From assembly GCA_963724985.1 (NCBI GenBank), contig CAVRWV010000004.1, positions 1 to 64,000 on the forward strand: a DNA stretch of 64,000 nucleotides. The letters are read 5' to 3'. Both the position numbers and the translations under genes were made by a program. Shown here one piece after another: positions 18,580 to 28,793 of this stretch. The stretch comes from JAJPJE01 sp963724985. Its GTDB lineage: Bacteria > Acidobacteriota > Terriglobia > Terriglobales > Acidobacteriaceae. The number at the start of each line of letters is the position of its first letter. Within the stretch, counting starts at the first letter, position 1. The notes beneath the pieces were generated by a model. The model did no database searches and had not been told where the DNA came from. It saw nothing but the letters and a program-made list of their open reading frames with translations.

Positions 18580-19368
18580 GTGTACGTGACGCTCTCGGTT
18601 GTCGTCATCACCCACAACGAAGAAGCAAACATTGGCCGTACCATCGCCAGCGTTCAACCGCTCACGGAAGCGGGTGGTGAAATCATTGTTGTAGATTGCG
18701 GGTCAACCGACGGGACCGTTGGTATCGCAGAAGCCCTGGGAGCGAAGGTCTTTCTGGAGGATTGGAAGGGCTTTGCTGCGCAGAAGAATTCGGCCATCGC
18801 GAAAGCCAGTTGCGACTGGGTGCTTAGCCTGGATGCCGACGAAGTTATAACTGAAGATTCGCGCGCCGAAATCGCGCACGTTCTCGCCGAGCCTGATCCC
18901 AACATCAACGGCTACTGGATCCCCCGCATGAACTATATCTTCGGGCGCTGGATGCGCCATGGCGGATTCTGGCCAGATCCTAAACTGCGGCTCTTTCGGC
19001 GCGGAACTGGTCAATTCCTCGAGCGTCCTGTGCACGAAACGATGCAAGTAGAAGGGAGCCTCGGTCACCTGACCGAGCCAATGTTTCATGAAGCGTATCC
19101 CACGCTTTCTTCCTATATCGAACACATGAACCGGTATTCATCGCTGGGCGCAGCACTGGCGGCACAAAAAGGACAAACCAGCTTTACTCTTCTTAACATT
19201 CTTTTACGTCCACTCGGGACGTTTATTTATAACTATGTAATTCGCGGCGGTTTCTTAGATGGCCGCGAGGGTCTGCTGTTGCACCTCTACCATGCCAGTT
19301 ATGTTTCATGGAAATACGCTAAGTCATGGGAGTTGGCGCGGCAGCGCGAAGTGAAAGTCAACTCTTGA
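18580..19368 (+). CDS. Family 2 glycosyltransferase (WaaE/KdtX-like)
   Basis: A 262-residue GT2 enzyme with a nucleotide-sugar binding start (LSVVVITHNEEANIGRTIAS), an EIIVVDCGSTDGT segment and the DxD-like LSLDADEVI motif. The RLFRRGTGQFLERPVHETMQ segment is typical of the WaaE/KdtX group, which adds glucose or heptose to lipopolysaccharide inner core; this specificity is inferred. The start is GTG at 18580; a second GTG lies two codons downstream. It sits between the two TolC-like genes on the same strand but after a terminator. Confidence 0.85.
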   Translation: MYVTLSVVVITHNEEANIGRTIASVQPLTEAGGEIIVVDCGSTDGTVGIAEALGAKVFLEDWKGFAAQKNSAIAKASCDWVLSLDADEVITEDSRAEIAHVLAEPDPNINGYWIPRMNYIFGRWMRHGGFWPDPKLRLFRRGTGQFLERPVHETMQVEGSLGHLTEPMFHEAYPTLSSYIEHMNRYSSLGAALAAQKGQTSFTLLNILLRPLGTFIYNYVIRGGFLDGREGLLLHLYHASYVSWKYAKSWELARQREVKVNS

Positions 19369-19423
19369 TTCGCTTCGTGACTCGGAGCACCGCAAAATTC
19401 AAACCTGTATTCCGGACGAAATT

Positions 19424-21763
19424 ATGCGATTCAAACCTGTTTCTTGTGTTGTGCTGACAATCTACGTTCTCTTCGCGGGAGTGCTAGTCTTCGCGCAGGC
19501 AGCCGCTCCTAATGCAAGCCTTACAGCGGAAACCATTAGCCCGAGTGCGGATTCGTCCGCGCAACACCTGACAGTTGCGCAGAAGCAACAGGTGGACGAC
19601 CTGCTGCGCGAGCAGTCCGAAAGACTCGATGCTGCGCTTCACAATCGTGAAATCGCGAGCACAGGCCAGCCAGAAAACGTGGACGCGATCATGAAGGATA
19701 TTTCGGATCGCATTCACGCCGTGCTCACCGACGCCAGCGGCGCGGCGCAACAGAACAATGCGAATCTGCCATCTGCGCCAGCTCCGGAAGCGCCAGTCGC
19801 ACCGGAGCGCTATGGGCTGCGGCCGAGTTCCGCGAATTACAGCCAGTCGAAGGGCTTCTTTCCGATTACGCTTTCGATCTATAAAGCCAAGAACACGCCG
19901 TCACCATCATTTACGAATACACCTCGTATCGATCAACTGCTGCAAAACGGAAATCTGATGCTGGGTCTGGACGATGCAATCGCGCTCGCCCTAGAAAACA
20001 ACCTGGACCTGGCGATCGCGCGCTACAACCTCGACATTGCGGATACGGATTTGTTGCGATCGAAATCAGGCAACACGATTCGCGGCGTCAGCACTGGGCT
20101 GGTGACAGGCACTCCGGGAGGCGGCGGCAGCGGTGTCACAGGTGCAGCCGGCGGTGGCCCAGGCGGAACGAGTGCCGGAGCTGGAGGATCGGCGGCCGGC
20201 ATTGGCGGCATCGTGGTAACCACTACGGGAGTTGGCCCAACTCCGGCGCAGTTTGATCCGACACTAAGCGGCAACTTAACGCTGGATCGTTCGACGACGC
20301 AGGCGACTAACCCTTTCTCGGGAACTCCACTGCTGACAAATCACACCACGACCGGAAATTTCCAGTATCTACAGGGCTTTTCCCCAGGAACCACGTTCAC
20401 CGGAACCTTCGACAACTCGCGCGTGGCCAGCAACAACACGCTCAACTTTTTTAATCCGTCGATCGCTACGAGCGTGCGGTTCCAGGTGACGCAACCCCTG
20501 TTGCAGGGATTCGGAGTGGAAGTCAACCGCCGCTTCATCCTTCTTGCGCAGAATAATCGCAAGATCACTGATTCTTCGTTTCGTCAGCAAGTGATCTTTA
20601 CGGTCTCGCAAATCGAAGACATTTATTGGGACCTGGTAAGCGGGTACGAGAGCTTGCGCGCAGCAGAAAGGGCTTTGGCCGTCGCGCAGGAACTGGTCAA
20701 GAACAATGAACGGCAAGTTCGCATCGGAACCCTGGCGCCGATAGAAGTGACGAATGCGCAGGCGCAGGTTGCCACCGCGAACCAGAACCTCATCATCGCG
20801 CGTACAAACCTTCAGTATCAGCAGCTGCTGATGAAGAACGCTATCTCTCGCAGTCTTAAGGATACAGTGCTACAAGCCGCACCGGTGATTCCTACGGATA
20901 CGGTGAGCATTTCGGCAACGCCGGAAGAAAGTGCGCCACTGGAAGATCTGGTTAAGCAGGCGATGTCGCAGCGTCCCGAGATCGAGCAAGCACAGATCGA
21001 TTTGAAGAATCGCGAGATCAATCGCAAAGGCGCTATTAATTCGCTACGGCCGGTGATCGACGTCTACGGCTATTACGGTGGCGCAAATCTCGCTGGTCCG
21101 CCGAACCCCAACGCGACTGTCTGCTCTCCCACGACGACCAGCTTTTGCGTTCCGGCTGGCGCACCAAGCACCGGCTATTGGAACGGACTCGGAAACGTGT
21201 TCAACAATACGGTTCCGGACAAGGGCGCGGGCGTGAACATTCTCATTCCGATTCGCAATCGCTCCGCGCAGGCAGACCAGGTCCGCGCCGAACTGGAATA
21301 TCATCAGGCCGAGCTGCGCCTCGAGCAGTTGGAGAATCAAATTCGCATCCAGGTGCGAAACATCCAGTATGCGTTGCAACAAGACCACGCACGCGTGGGG
21401 GCCGCGCAACAAGCACTTACTTATGCGCAGCAGAGTCTGGATGCGGAGCAGAAGCGATTGAACGTGGGAGCATCGACCGTCTACAACGTGATGACGCAAG
21501 AGAACAATCTCACGGTGGCGGAAAACAATTTGATTTCCGCGACGACGGTTTATGCGAAGGACCGTGTCTCCATGGACCAGACGCTCGCTCAGACCCTGGA
21601 TCGCAATCACATTTCGCTCGACGATGCGGTGATGGGGCAAGTGCACGCCTCACCGATCGTGCCTGATCTGCAGAAGATACCAGCAACACCTCCGGTCCAG
21701 ACTCCAGCTACTCCGAGTGCGTCTCCGTCGAGCTCGGATCAGCCGAAACCGGGCGCAATGTAA
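19424..21763 (+). CDS. TolC-family outer membrane efflux protein (paralogue B)
   Basis: A 779-residue OEP-family channel. Compared with the paralogue at 16383 it has an extra predicted periplasmic segment after the signal peptide (about 45-115, with QKQQVDDLLREQSERLDAAL, probably helical). It then follows the same order: LGLDDAIALALENNLDLAIARYN, a strongly Gly-rich insert (about 225-265), two OEP helix repeats with GTLAPIEVTNAQAQV, and a Pro/Ser/Thr tail. The shared insert and motif order show a duplication. No pump genes are adjacent. Confidence 0.88.
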   Translation: MRFKPVSCVVLTIYVLFAGVLVFAQAAAPNASLTAETISPSADSSAQHLTVAQKQQVDDLLREQSERLDAALHNREIASTGQPENVDAIMKDISDRIHAVLTDASGAAQQNNANLPSAPAPEAPVAPERYGLRPSSANYSQSKGFFPITLSIYKAKNTPSPSFTNTPRIDQLLQNGNLMLGLDDAIALALENNLDLAIARYNLDIADTDLLRSKSGNTIRGVSTGLVTGTPGGGGSGVTGAAGGGPGGTSAGAGGSAAGIGGIVVTTTGVGPTPAQFDPTLSGNLTLDRSTTQATNPFSGTPLLTNHTTTGNFQYLQGFSPGTTFTGTFDNSRVASNNTLNFFNPSIATSVRFQVTQPLLQGFGVEVNRRFILLAQNNRKITDSSFRQQVIFTVSQIEDIYWDLVSGYESLRAAERALAVAQELVKNNERQVRIGTLAPIEVTNAQAQVATANQNLIIARTNLQYQQLLMKNAISRSLKDTVLQAAPVIPTDTVSISATPEESAPLEDLVKQAMSQRPEIEQAQIDLKNREINRKGAINSLRPVIDVYGYYGGANLAGPPNPNATVCSPTTTSFCVPAGAPSTGYWNGLGNVFNNTVPDKGAGVNILIPIRNRSAQADQVRAELEYHQAELRLEQLENQIRIQVRNIQYALQQDHARVGAAQQALTYAQQSLDAEQKRLNVGASTVYNVMTQENNLTVAENNLISATTVYAKDRVSMDQTLAQTLDRNHISLDDAVMGQVHASPIVPDLQKIPATPPVQTPATPSASPSSSDQPKPGAM

Positions 21764-21922
21764 GTCCGAGACATGCGTTCGGCAGCGATGCACATTTGAG
21801 CATCTCCGTTGCCCTAAGGAGACGAGGAACACTGGTGTTCCGTTCTCTCGTTGATCGGAACCTATTCGTGATTCCGACACTGCGGTTTGAGGTATCATCA
21901 TGCGCAGTCGGGGCGGTTTCGA

Positions 21923-24404
21923 ATGCGACCAAATCGGGGTGCTATTGGGGTCGCTCTGTTCTTACTGGCTTTCCACGCCATTGACATCGGCATTTGGGGC
22001 GAGCACGGGGCAGGCCCGTTAATCTCTGGATTCATCCAGCTTGCGATGGGCGTTGTGGTAACCTTCGCCTCGTTTCAAGCGGCGCGGAGATCTGGTTCGT
22101 TCGGACGTGCATTTTGGCGGCTAGTCGGGTCCGGCATCGCTCTCTGGTGCGTCGGGCAAATCCTCGCTACCTACATCGGAAATGTCCGCCATCAGCCCTC
22201 GTTGAGTTTTCCCGTCATCAATGTCTTTCTGTATTCGTGGCCTGCACCATTGCTGATGTGCCTGTTCCTCGACCCGGCGGCGGAAGTGGAGCGCCTGGAC
22301 GCGGAGCGTTTCCTGGATTTCGCGCAGGTAGTGCTCGCGTTCGTACTGCTCGACATTTATCTTTCTAACCTTCCGCCTCACGGAACCGATTTCGGCGCCT
22401 GGCACCTGGCTGCCATTACGGATGGACTCATCGCCGCGGGATTCCTGGTGCGCGGCGCTGTTCTCGGATGTGCGAGAAATCAGAAATCTCTTCCTGCAGT
22501 TCAGCCTTTTCCGCCTGGTTGCGCTGCTCACCGACACGTACTTCTTGGTCTCTTCGCCGGGTGCGAGACGCGGAACGTGGTTCGACCTTATTTGGAGCGT
22601 AACCTGGGTCATTCCACTGTTCGCAGCAGTCAGTTGGAAGGGAGCAATCGTACCCGCGTCCTCGAAAGCGTCGGAGTGGCGGGAACGACAATTGCAGGTT
22701 GCGCAGATTCTGCCGCTGCTTGTGCCGGTGCTCGTTCTGCTGATGGCGCTTCAGGTAGCGAAAAACAGATTGGCGATGGCAGGAACGGCAATGCTTCTGT
22801 CACTCGCCATTTCTTATTCACGATTGATCCTGGTGCAACGCGAACGCCGGCGAAGCTATGAGGCATTAAGCGAACGGACCAACGAACTGCAGCGAGTCCT
22901 GACTTCGATCTCCGATTACCTGTGGACGGCAGAGATCGATTCGAAAGGACATTTCGTCTACCGGTATCTCTCGCCCGTCGTAGAGAAGATCTCGGGCCGT
23001 GCAGCGTGGTTCTATCAATCCTCGCCGGAACACTGGCTGGATACTGTTCATCCTGAAGACCGCGGGCGATTCCAGGCGGCTCTCGATCGTTTGATCGATC
23101 GCAAGTCGGCTTCAGAGGAGGAGGAATACCGCATCATCCTTCCGGACGGACAGGTGAAGTGGGTGCGCGATAGCATTCGGGCCACACCTCTCGATGGCAG
23201 CGGCATTCGCCTCGATGGCGTAGTCAGCGACATCGCCGAACGTAAGAGACTAGAGGAACAGCTTCGAGAGGCGCAAAAGATGGAAGCCATCGGACGCCTC
23301 GCCGGAGGTATTGCGCACGACTTCAACAATCTGATGACCATCGTTACCGGATACGGCGCTCTGCTCCACGAAGCGCTCGAAAAGAATCCCGCCCTTCGTG
23401 ATCGAGTGGATCAGATCCAGAAAGCTGCTCAGCAAGCGAACGACTTGACCCGCCAGTTGCTCGCATTCGGCCGACGACAGTTGCTCAAGCCAAGAATCCT
23501 TAACCTGAACGAAGTGCTCGAGCAAATGGAAAAGTTACTGCGTCGAGTTTTGAGTGAAAACATCGAGCTGAGTTTCGTGAGAGATCCCACACTTCATCCT
23601 ATCCGCTCCGATAGCGGGCAGATCGAACAGGTCATCATGAACCTGGTGATCAACGCGCGCGACTCGATGCCGGAGGGCGGCAAATTGGTGATCTCAACCG
23701 AGAATGCGATTTTGGACGAGACGTATGTGCGAAGCCATCTCGAGGCAAAGCCCGCGGCCTACGTTCACCTCAGCGTGAGCGATACCGGTTCGGGCATGAA
23801 CCCAGATGTGAAGTCCCATATCTTCGAGCCTTTCTTTACAACGAAAGAATTTGGCAAAGGAACTGGACTGGGACTCGCGACGGTTTACGGAATCGTCAAG
23901 CAAGCAGACGGACACGTGGCAGTTGAAAGCGAGCCAGGGCACGGCACTACGTTTCATGTATATCTTCCGTGGGCCGAAGGCCAGATCAGCACCCAACAAC
24001 CAACTGAACTGCCCAAGCCGGCGCGGGGTTCGGCCGAGACGATTCTGCTGGTTGAGGACCAGGAGGGAATTCGAAACCTGCTTTCGGTGATCTTGCGAGC
24101 CAATGGTTATAGCGTTATCTCGGCGCAAAATGGACAGGAGGCTCTGGCGGTTCTCGAAGGGCATAACGGCCGGATCGATCTGCTGATCACGGACGTTGTT
24201 ATGCCGCAGATGGGCGGACGTGAATTGGCGGGCGCGCTGATCAGGATTCATCCGGAAACGAAAGTGCTGTTCATGTCCGGACACGTCGAGAATATCCAGG
24301 AATTGATTTCACCCGGGCATGCGTTTATCGACAAGCCATTCACACCAGAAGCACTGCTGCGAAGAGTGGGAGAAATTCTGGCAGGACTACGGAAATCTGC
24401 CTGA
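21923..24404 (+). CDS. Membrane-bound hybrid histidine kinase, apparent frameshift
   Basis: A signalling kinase read in two frames. The first, from ATG 21923 (or TTG 21887) to about 22455, encodes an N-terminal domain of about six hydrophobic helices. The second, open from 22422 to 24404, continues with two or three more helices, a PAS domain (about its residues 155-275), a HisKA domain with H299 in GGIAHDFNN, a HATPase domain (N411, DTGSGMN, GTGLGLA) and a C-terminal receiver domain (D591 in ITDVVMP, K638 in IDKPF). Deleting one G in CGCGGCGC (22451-22458) joins the frames as LVRALFSDVREIRNLF. It is probably intact in the cell. The fused receiver suggests a phosphorelay; no partner regulator is adjacent and the stimulus is unknown. 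Confidence 0.85.
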
Positions 24405-24524
24405 TGTCAGAGCGATGGAAGTTGCGCACAGCTTGTCCAGTTTCTACGAGATTCGCAAATTGCGAGACTATCGAAGTCCAGGTAAGCTCGTTTTCGCAAT
24501 TTGCGTAGTGTAAAATTGCTTTAA

Positions 24525-24601
24525 GGGCGGTTAGCTCAGTTGGTTAGAGCGCCTGCTTCACACGCAGGAGGTCGCAGGTTCGAGTCCTGCACCGCCCACC
24601 A
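24525..24601 (+). tRNA. tRNA-Val (anticodon CAC), CCA encoded
   Basis: A 77-base cloverleaf. The acceptor stem GGGCGGT pairs with ACCGCCC (24591-24597). The D-arm is TAGCTCAGTTGGTTAGAGC. The anticodon stem CCTGC/GCAGG surrounds the loop TTCACAC, giving anticodon CAC (valine GUG codons). The T-arm has GGTTCGAGTCC, and CCA is genomically encoded at 24599-24601. Confidence 0.96.
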
Positions 24602-24852
24602 GTGCTATTCCTCTGCAATACAGCCACTTACAACATGGTCACCCGAACGGCAAGGCTGGTTTCCAGCCGATGAGCCCGCGAACTGTCAGAACTGCCAGTG
24701 CAGGCTCAGGGCATCTGGGCTTACCACGTTAACAACGTCGGTTTTAAATCAGCGGGCGACCATGCCGCCGGTGTCTTATCCTTTGCGAATGCCATGCGAT
24801 TCCGCTGGCGGTGCACCACAACTCTCTACCGGCGCCGTAAAGAAGATGGCCT

Positions 24853-26574
24853 ATGGATATTCGGGCGAACGAGAAGAGCCACACACGGTCTCGTCTGAGA
24901 TCGGCTTTTCCTATCGCCGAGTGGCTGCCGCGTTACAGCGTTGGTTGGTTGCGACCGGATTTTGTGGCAGGGCTGACGCTTGCAGCGTACGCGATTCCGG
25001 TTTCGCTTGCATATGCTTCTCTCGCCGGTGTGCCCCCGCAAGCCGGGTTGTATTGCTATCTCGTTGGAGGCATTGCATACGCGGTTTTCGGCACGTCGCG
25101 CCAAGTGGCGATCGGACCAACCTCTGCCATCTCCATCCTGATCGGTTCCGCTCTCGGCGCAATGTCGACAGGCGACATAGTCCGACAAAGCGAACTGGCG
25201 ATGGCGGTTGCCGTGCTAACTGGATTGATCGGCATCATCGCCTGGTTTTTTCGCCTGGGTAATATCGTCAATTTCGTATCTGAAACCGTGCTCAGCGGAT
25301 TCAAGGTCGGAGCTGGCCTGGTCATCGCTTCCACCCAACTGCCGAAACTATTTGGGATTGCAACCGGCGGCAGCAATTTCTTCACGCGTCTGCTCGAGAT
25401 TTTTCGCCACATGGGTGAGACCAATCTTCCAACTCTCGCCGTCGGCCTGGGGGCACTGCTGCTTTTGATTCTCGGCGACCGATTCCTGCCGGGCCGCCCT
25501 GTCTCATTATTCGTTGTCGTAGCTGCAATCCTGATAATGTCATTCTTCCCGCTGGCGGAACACGGCGTAAAGACCGTTGGCGTAATTCCCGCGGGGTTGC
25601 CCAAGCTGAGCTGGCCGTTGGTGCACTGGAATGAACTTGACGATCTGCTGGGCCTGGCTCTCGCCTGCTTTCTGCTCTCCTATGTTGAGAGCATTTCCGT
25701 GGTTCGTACCTTTGCGCTTAAACATCGCTACGCGATTAATGCCGATCAGGAGTTGCTGGCACTCGGAGCGGCCAATCTGGCGGCCGGTGTCGGGCAGGGG
25801 TTTCCTGTTGCCGGAGGCATGTCGCAATCAGCCGTAAACGAAAAAGCAGGCGCGCACACGCCTCTGGCGCTCGTGTTCGCTTCTGCGAGTATCTGTGCGG
25901 TTCTACTGTTTCTCACGGGCCTGATGCGGAACTTGCCCCAGCCTGTCCTGGCAGCGGTGGTTCTGTTTGCAGTTGGAGGCCTCGTAAGGCCACGCGAAAT
26001 ACGACTCCTGTACCGGGCAGACCGTATGGAGTTTCGCATTGCTCTAGTGGCGATGCTGGGCGTATTGCTGTTCGGGATTCTGAAAGGAGTGCTGCTGGCT
26101 GCGATCTTTTCTATCCTCCTGCTCTTGAAGCACGCCTCGCACCCGAGAATCGCTGAGCTGAAAAGGCTTTCCACCACCGGCAGGTTTGTGGATTGCTCCC
26201 GATACCCCGAGGCTTACGAAGTTCCACAGGTAGTGGTGTTGCGGGTGGAATCGGGTCTTTTCTATTTCAACGCACAAAACGTGAGGAATTACATCGCGGA
26301 TCAAATACAGAATCGCAAGGAGATCAAACTGGTTGTGGTTGATCTTTCCACTTCGGCAAATGTGGATCTGGCGGGTGCACGTATGCTCGCAGAATTAGAA
26401 GAGTATCTTACGCAGGCTGGCATATCACTAAAACTGGCCGAGACTCACGGGGACGTTCGCGATGTTCTGCAAGCGCAGGGATTGGAAGAACGAATCGAGG
26501 GAGCCGGGCAGAGATCGGACGTGGAAACTCTCATCGAAAACTGGAGAATATCCACGGTGGGTCGTCAGTTCTGA
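24853..26574 (+). CDS. SulP-family inorganic anion transporter with STAS domain
   Basis: A 573-residue SLC26/SulP permease. The transmembrane domain (about 35-420) begins with the SulP signature GLTLAAYAIPVSLAYASLAGVPP split across helices 1 and 2, followed by IGPTSAISILIGS. A cytoplasmic STAS domain occupies about 440-560 (VVVLRVESGLFYFNAQ, LVVVDLSTSANVDLAGA). Members carry sulfate, bicarbonate or other anions; the substrate here is unknown. The 250 bases between the tRNA and this gene hold no feature that could be recognised. It is convergent with the debranching enzyme gene. Confidence 0.92.
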   Translation: MDIRANEKSHTRSRLRSAFPIAEWLPRYSVGWLRPDFVAGLTLAAYAIPVSLAYASLAGVPPQAGLYCYLVGGIAYAVFGTSRQVAIGPTSAISILIGSALGAMSTGDIVRQSELAMAVAVLTGLIGIIAWFFRLGNIVNFVSETVLSGFKVGAGLVIASTQLPKLFGIATGGSNFFTRLLEIFRHMGETNLPTLAVGLGALLLLILGDRFLPGRPVSLFVVVAAILIMSFFPLAEHGVKTVGVIPAGLPKLSWPLVHWNELDDLLGLALACFLLSYVESISVVRTFALKHRYAINADQELLALGAANLAAGVGQGFPVAGGMSQSAVNEKAGAHTPLALVFASASICAVLLFLTGLMRNLPQPVLAAVVLFAVGGLVRPREIRLLYRADRMEFRIALVAMLGVLLFGILKGVLLAAIFSILLLLKHASHPRIAELKRLSTTGRFVDCSRYPEAYEVPQVVVLRVESGLFYFNAQNVRNYIADQIQNRKEIKLVVVDLSTSANVDLAGARMLAELEEYLTQAGISLKLAETHGDVRDVLQAQGLEERIEGAGQRSDVETLIENWRISTVGRQF

Positions 26575-26620
26575 CGATGCCCATTGGACCCAGCCACGTC
26601 TGTCGTTGCTATCCCAAGGT

Positions 26621-28735
26621 TCAGGCTACTAGCTTTTCTTCTCCGATTGTTGCTCGCCGCGACAAGACTTGTTGAAAAATCTCTTTCCTGGAAAGTACCG
26701 CCTTTTCGTCGCCCTTCGCCGTGACAGTAGCGCGCCCCCACCGGCCAGGAATATTTTCCAGGGTCAGCATGCCCATCCATGGAACCAGTACAGCGTCTGG
26801 CGCCGAGGTGAGGATCTCGCCCTTCGGTTCAAGGCCAAGCAAAGTGCGAATTCCCAGCATGGGCGCTGCCGCGGCCCAGGCTTGTGGGAGACAAGCTGTG
26901 GGGTATTGCACGGGAAAGTATGTTTGCGAGCGCGCATATCCAGCGAAAGCTTCGGGCAACCGGAACTGGAAAGCCACACTGGCTTCAAATATTCCTGCAA
27001 TGATTGCCGCTGCTTCTTCGCGGTATCCGTAGCGGGCCAGTCCGGCCGCAACGATACTGCTGTCGTGCGGCCACACCGTACCGTTGTGATACTCGATTGG
27101 ATTGAAGCCGGCCTCGCCTTGCGCCATGGTGCGAATTCCCCACCCGGAGAACATTTGCGGACTCATGAGATGGTCGCGGATCGCGAGCTCTTTGTCGTCG
27201 TCCACGATTCCGCTCCACAACAAATGCCCGACGTTTGAGCATAGACTATCTACTTTTTTCTTATACCCATCGAGTGCAAGAGCAAAAAATCGGCGGTCGG
27301 CGACCCAGTAATCCTTGTTGAACCGGCGTTTGAGTTCGGCGGCCTGCATTTCCAGCTGCGCAGCCAGAATTTCGTCTTTCCAGATTTCACGCGCCAGGCG
27401 TGCGCAGCGAATCTTGGCATCGTAAGCGTAGCCTTGGATTTCGCACGTGGCTCGAGGGGCAGGAGCGATGGTCCCGTCGTGGAATAAGATGGAGTTCCAG
27501 GAATCCTTCCAGCACTGATTCTCCAAGCCAAGGTTAGTCTTGCGCTGGTATTCGATGTAGCCATCGCCATCGCGATCCCCATAGTGATCGATCCACTTCA
27601 GTGCGGCACGCGCGTTAGGCTCGAGCGCCCGCACCAATTTGACATCGCCAGTCCAGCGTTCGTATTCGTCAAGCAATACCAGGAACAACGGCGTGGTATC
27701 ACTAGCACCGTAATAGGGCCCTTGTGGACGCTCACGGAAATGGGTCATCTCGCCGAAACGCAGTTCGTGAAGAATGCGTCCTGGTTGCTCCTCGCTAAGC
27801 TCCTCCTCCTTGTTGCCTTGAGCGGCCGCGAGCGCGGTGAGAGTGGTTGCCGCAAGTTCGGAATTAAAAGGCATCATCTGATAACTGGTGATCAAGCTGT
27901 CGCGGCCAAACAAGGCCATGAACCAAGGAAGGCCAGCCGCCGGAAGTGCATACTCGCACATGGTATCGGGACGGAAGCGAAGCGACGCGACGTCTACCAG
28001 GCTGCGCATATACAGGCGCACAGCTTCGGGATGACTGGTCAGTGTGGGTGCCTGGTCGAGCCATTCCTTTAAGTTTTCTCGTATGGATCTCCCCTCTTTC
28101 GTACCAAACTTGGGGCGGTGTACAGTTTCACCCGTCACGGGCGTGACATGGAACTGAGAACTCCATGTCGTCTTTGGTTGCAGCGTGATGCGGAACGTCG
28201 CACCTTTTGAATTGATATCCGTGACCGGGACTGTAGAAGAGATAATCGTCTCGCGGATAAAGTCATCTCGCTTATAACCCAACACCAACTGCCGATTCCG
28301 CACTTCGCGGTAACGCTTGCCCTTCTTCTTCAGGGCATCTTTGACTTCAAATAGATCTGCAAAATCTGCGTCAGCCTCCAGACGCAACTCGACTTCTTCT
28401 GCCTCGGTGCCGTGATTGAGAACCGTCAACTCTTCGACGAAGCCGTCGCCTACAAAGCGGCGGCGAACAATGGAGATAGTGGGGTTCTTGTAGATAGTAC
28501 CCGTCGGTGGAACACAGAAGTGCTGAGCGTAGTAATACTCGAGGGCGTCCGTCGAGAGCACATCGAGTGCTATGCCTTTGATGGTGAGTTTCCACTTCGA
28601 TAAATGGCGCATGTCTTTGTAGAAAAGACCATGCGGCTGGTCGGGCCCAGCCTCGACATCGCCATTCGCACTCGAAACCAAGAAAGTGGATCCATCGAGA
28701 ATGCTGATATTGTTATCTTTCATAATGCTACTCAT
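26621..28735 (-). CDS. Glycogen debranching enzyme (amylo-alpha-1,6-glucosidase-like)
   Basis: An enzyme of about 704 residues with the GDE N-terminal beta domain (SILDGSTFLVSSANGDV, HGLFYKDMRHLS at the start) and a C-terminal (alpha/alpha)6 glycoside hydrolase domain (about 270-690) with LPWFMALFGRDSLI, YIEYQR, ENQCWKDSWNS and NGTVWPHDSSI. It would hydrolyse alpha-1,6 branch points in glycogen-like glucans or a related glycan. Starts are uncertain: TTG 28750, ATG 28735 and ATG 28723 are all in frame; 28735 is chosen as the first ATG. The phosphoketolase gene ends 43-58 bases upstream, suggesting co-expression and a link between storage-glucan breakdown and acetyl-phosphate formation. Confidence 0.88.
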   Translation of the reverse strand: MSSIMKDNNISILDGSTFLVSSANGDVEAGPDQPHGLFYKDMRHLSKWKLTIKGIALDVLSTDALEYYYAQHFCVPPTGTIYKNPTISIVRRRFVGDGFVEELTVLNHGTEAEEVELRLEADADFADLFEVKDALKKKGKRYREVRNRQLVLGYKRDDFIRETIISSTVPVTDINSKGATFRITLQPKTTWSSQFHVTPVTGETVHRPKFGTKEGRSIRENLKEWLDQAPTLTSHPEAVRLYMRSLVDVASLRFRPDTMCEYALPAAGLPWFMALFGRDSLITSYQMMPFNSELAATTLTALAAAQGNKEEELSEEQPGRILHELRFGEMTHFRERPQGPYYGASDTTPLFLVLLDEYERWTGDVKLVRALEPNARAALKWIDHYGDRDGDGYIEYQRKTNLGLENQCWKDSWNSILFHDGTIAPAPRATCEIQGYAYDAKIRCARLAREIWKDEILAAQLEMQAAELKRRFNKDYWVADRRFFALALDGYKKKVDSLCSNVGHLLWSGIVDDDKELAIRDHLMSPQMFSGWGIRTMAQGEAGFNPIEYHNGTVWPHDSSIVAAGLARYGYREEAAAIIAGIFEASVAFQFRLPEAFAGYARSQTYFPVQYPTACLPQAWAAAAPMLGIRTLLGLEPKGEILTSAPDAVLVPWMGMLTLENIPGRWGRATVTAKGDEKAVLSRKEIFQQVLSRRATIGEEKLVA

Positions 28736-28793
28736 CGTTGGGCGATACAACTCCGCTTAGTTGTCCTTCTTCGCGCGTAAGTTGCGTTCATGA

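Noticed and set aside
24540..25262. Open frame of 240 codons over the tRNA gene
   Set aside because: It begins inside the tRNA-Val gene and overlaps the start of the SulP transporter in another frame; its composition is not protein-like.
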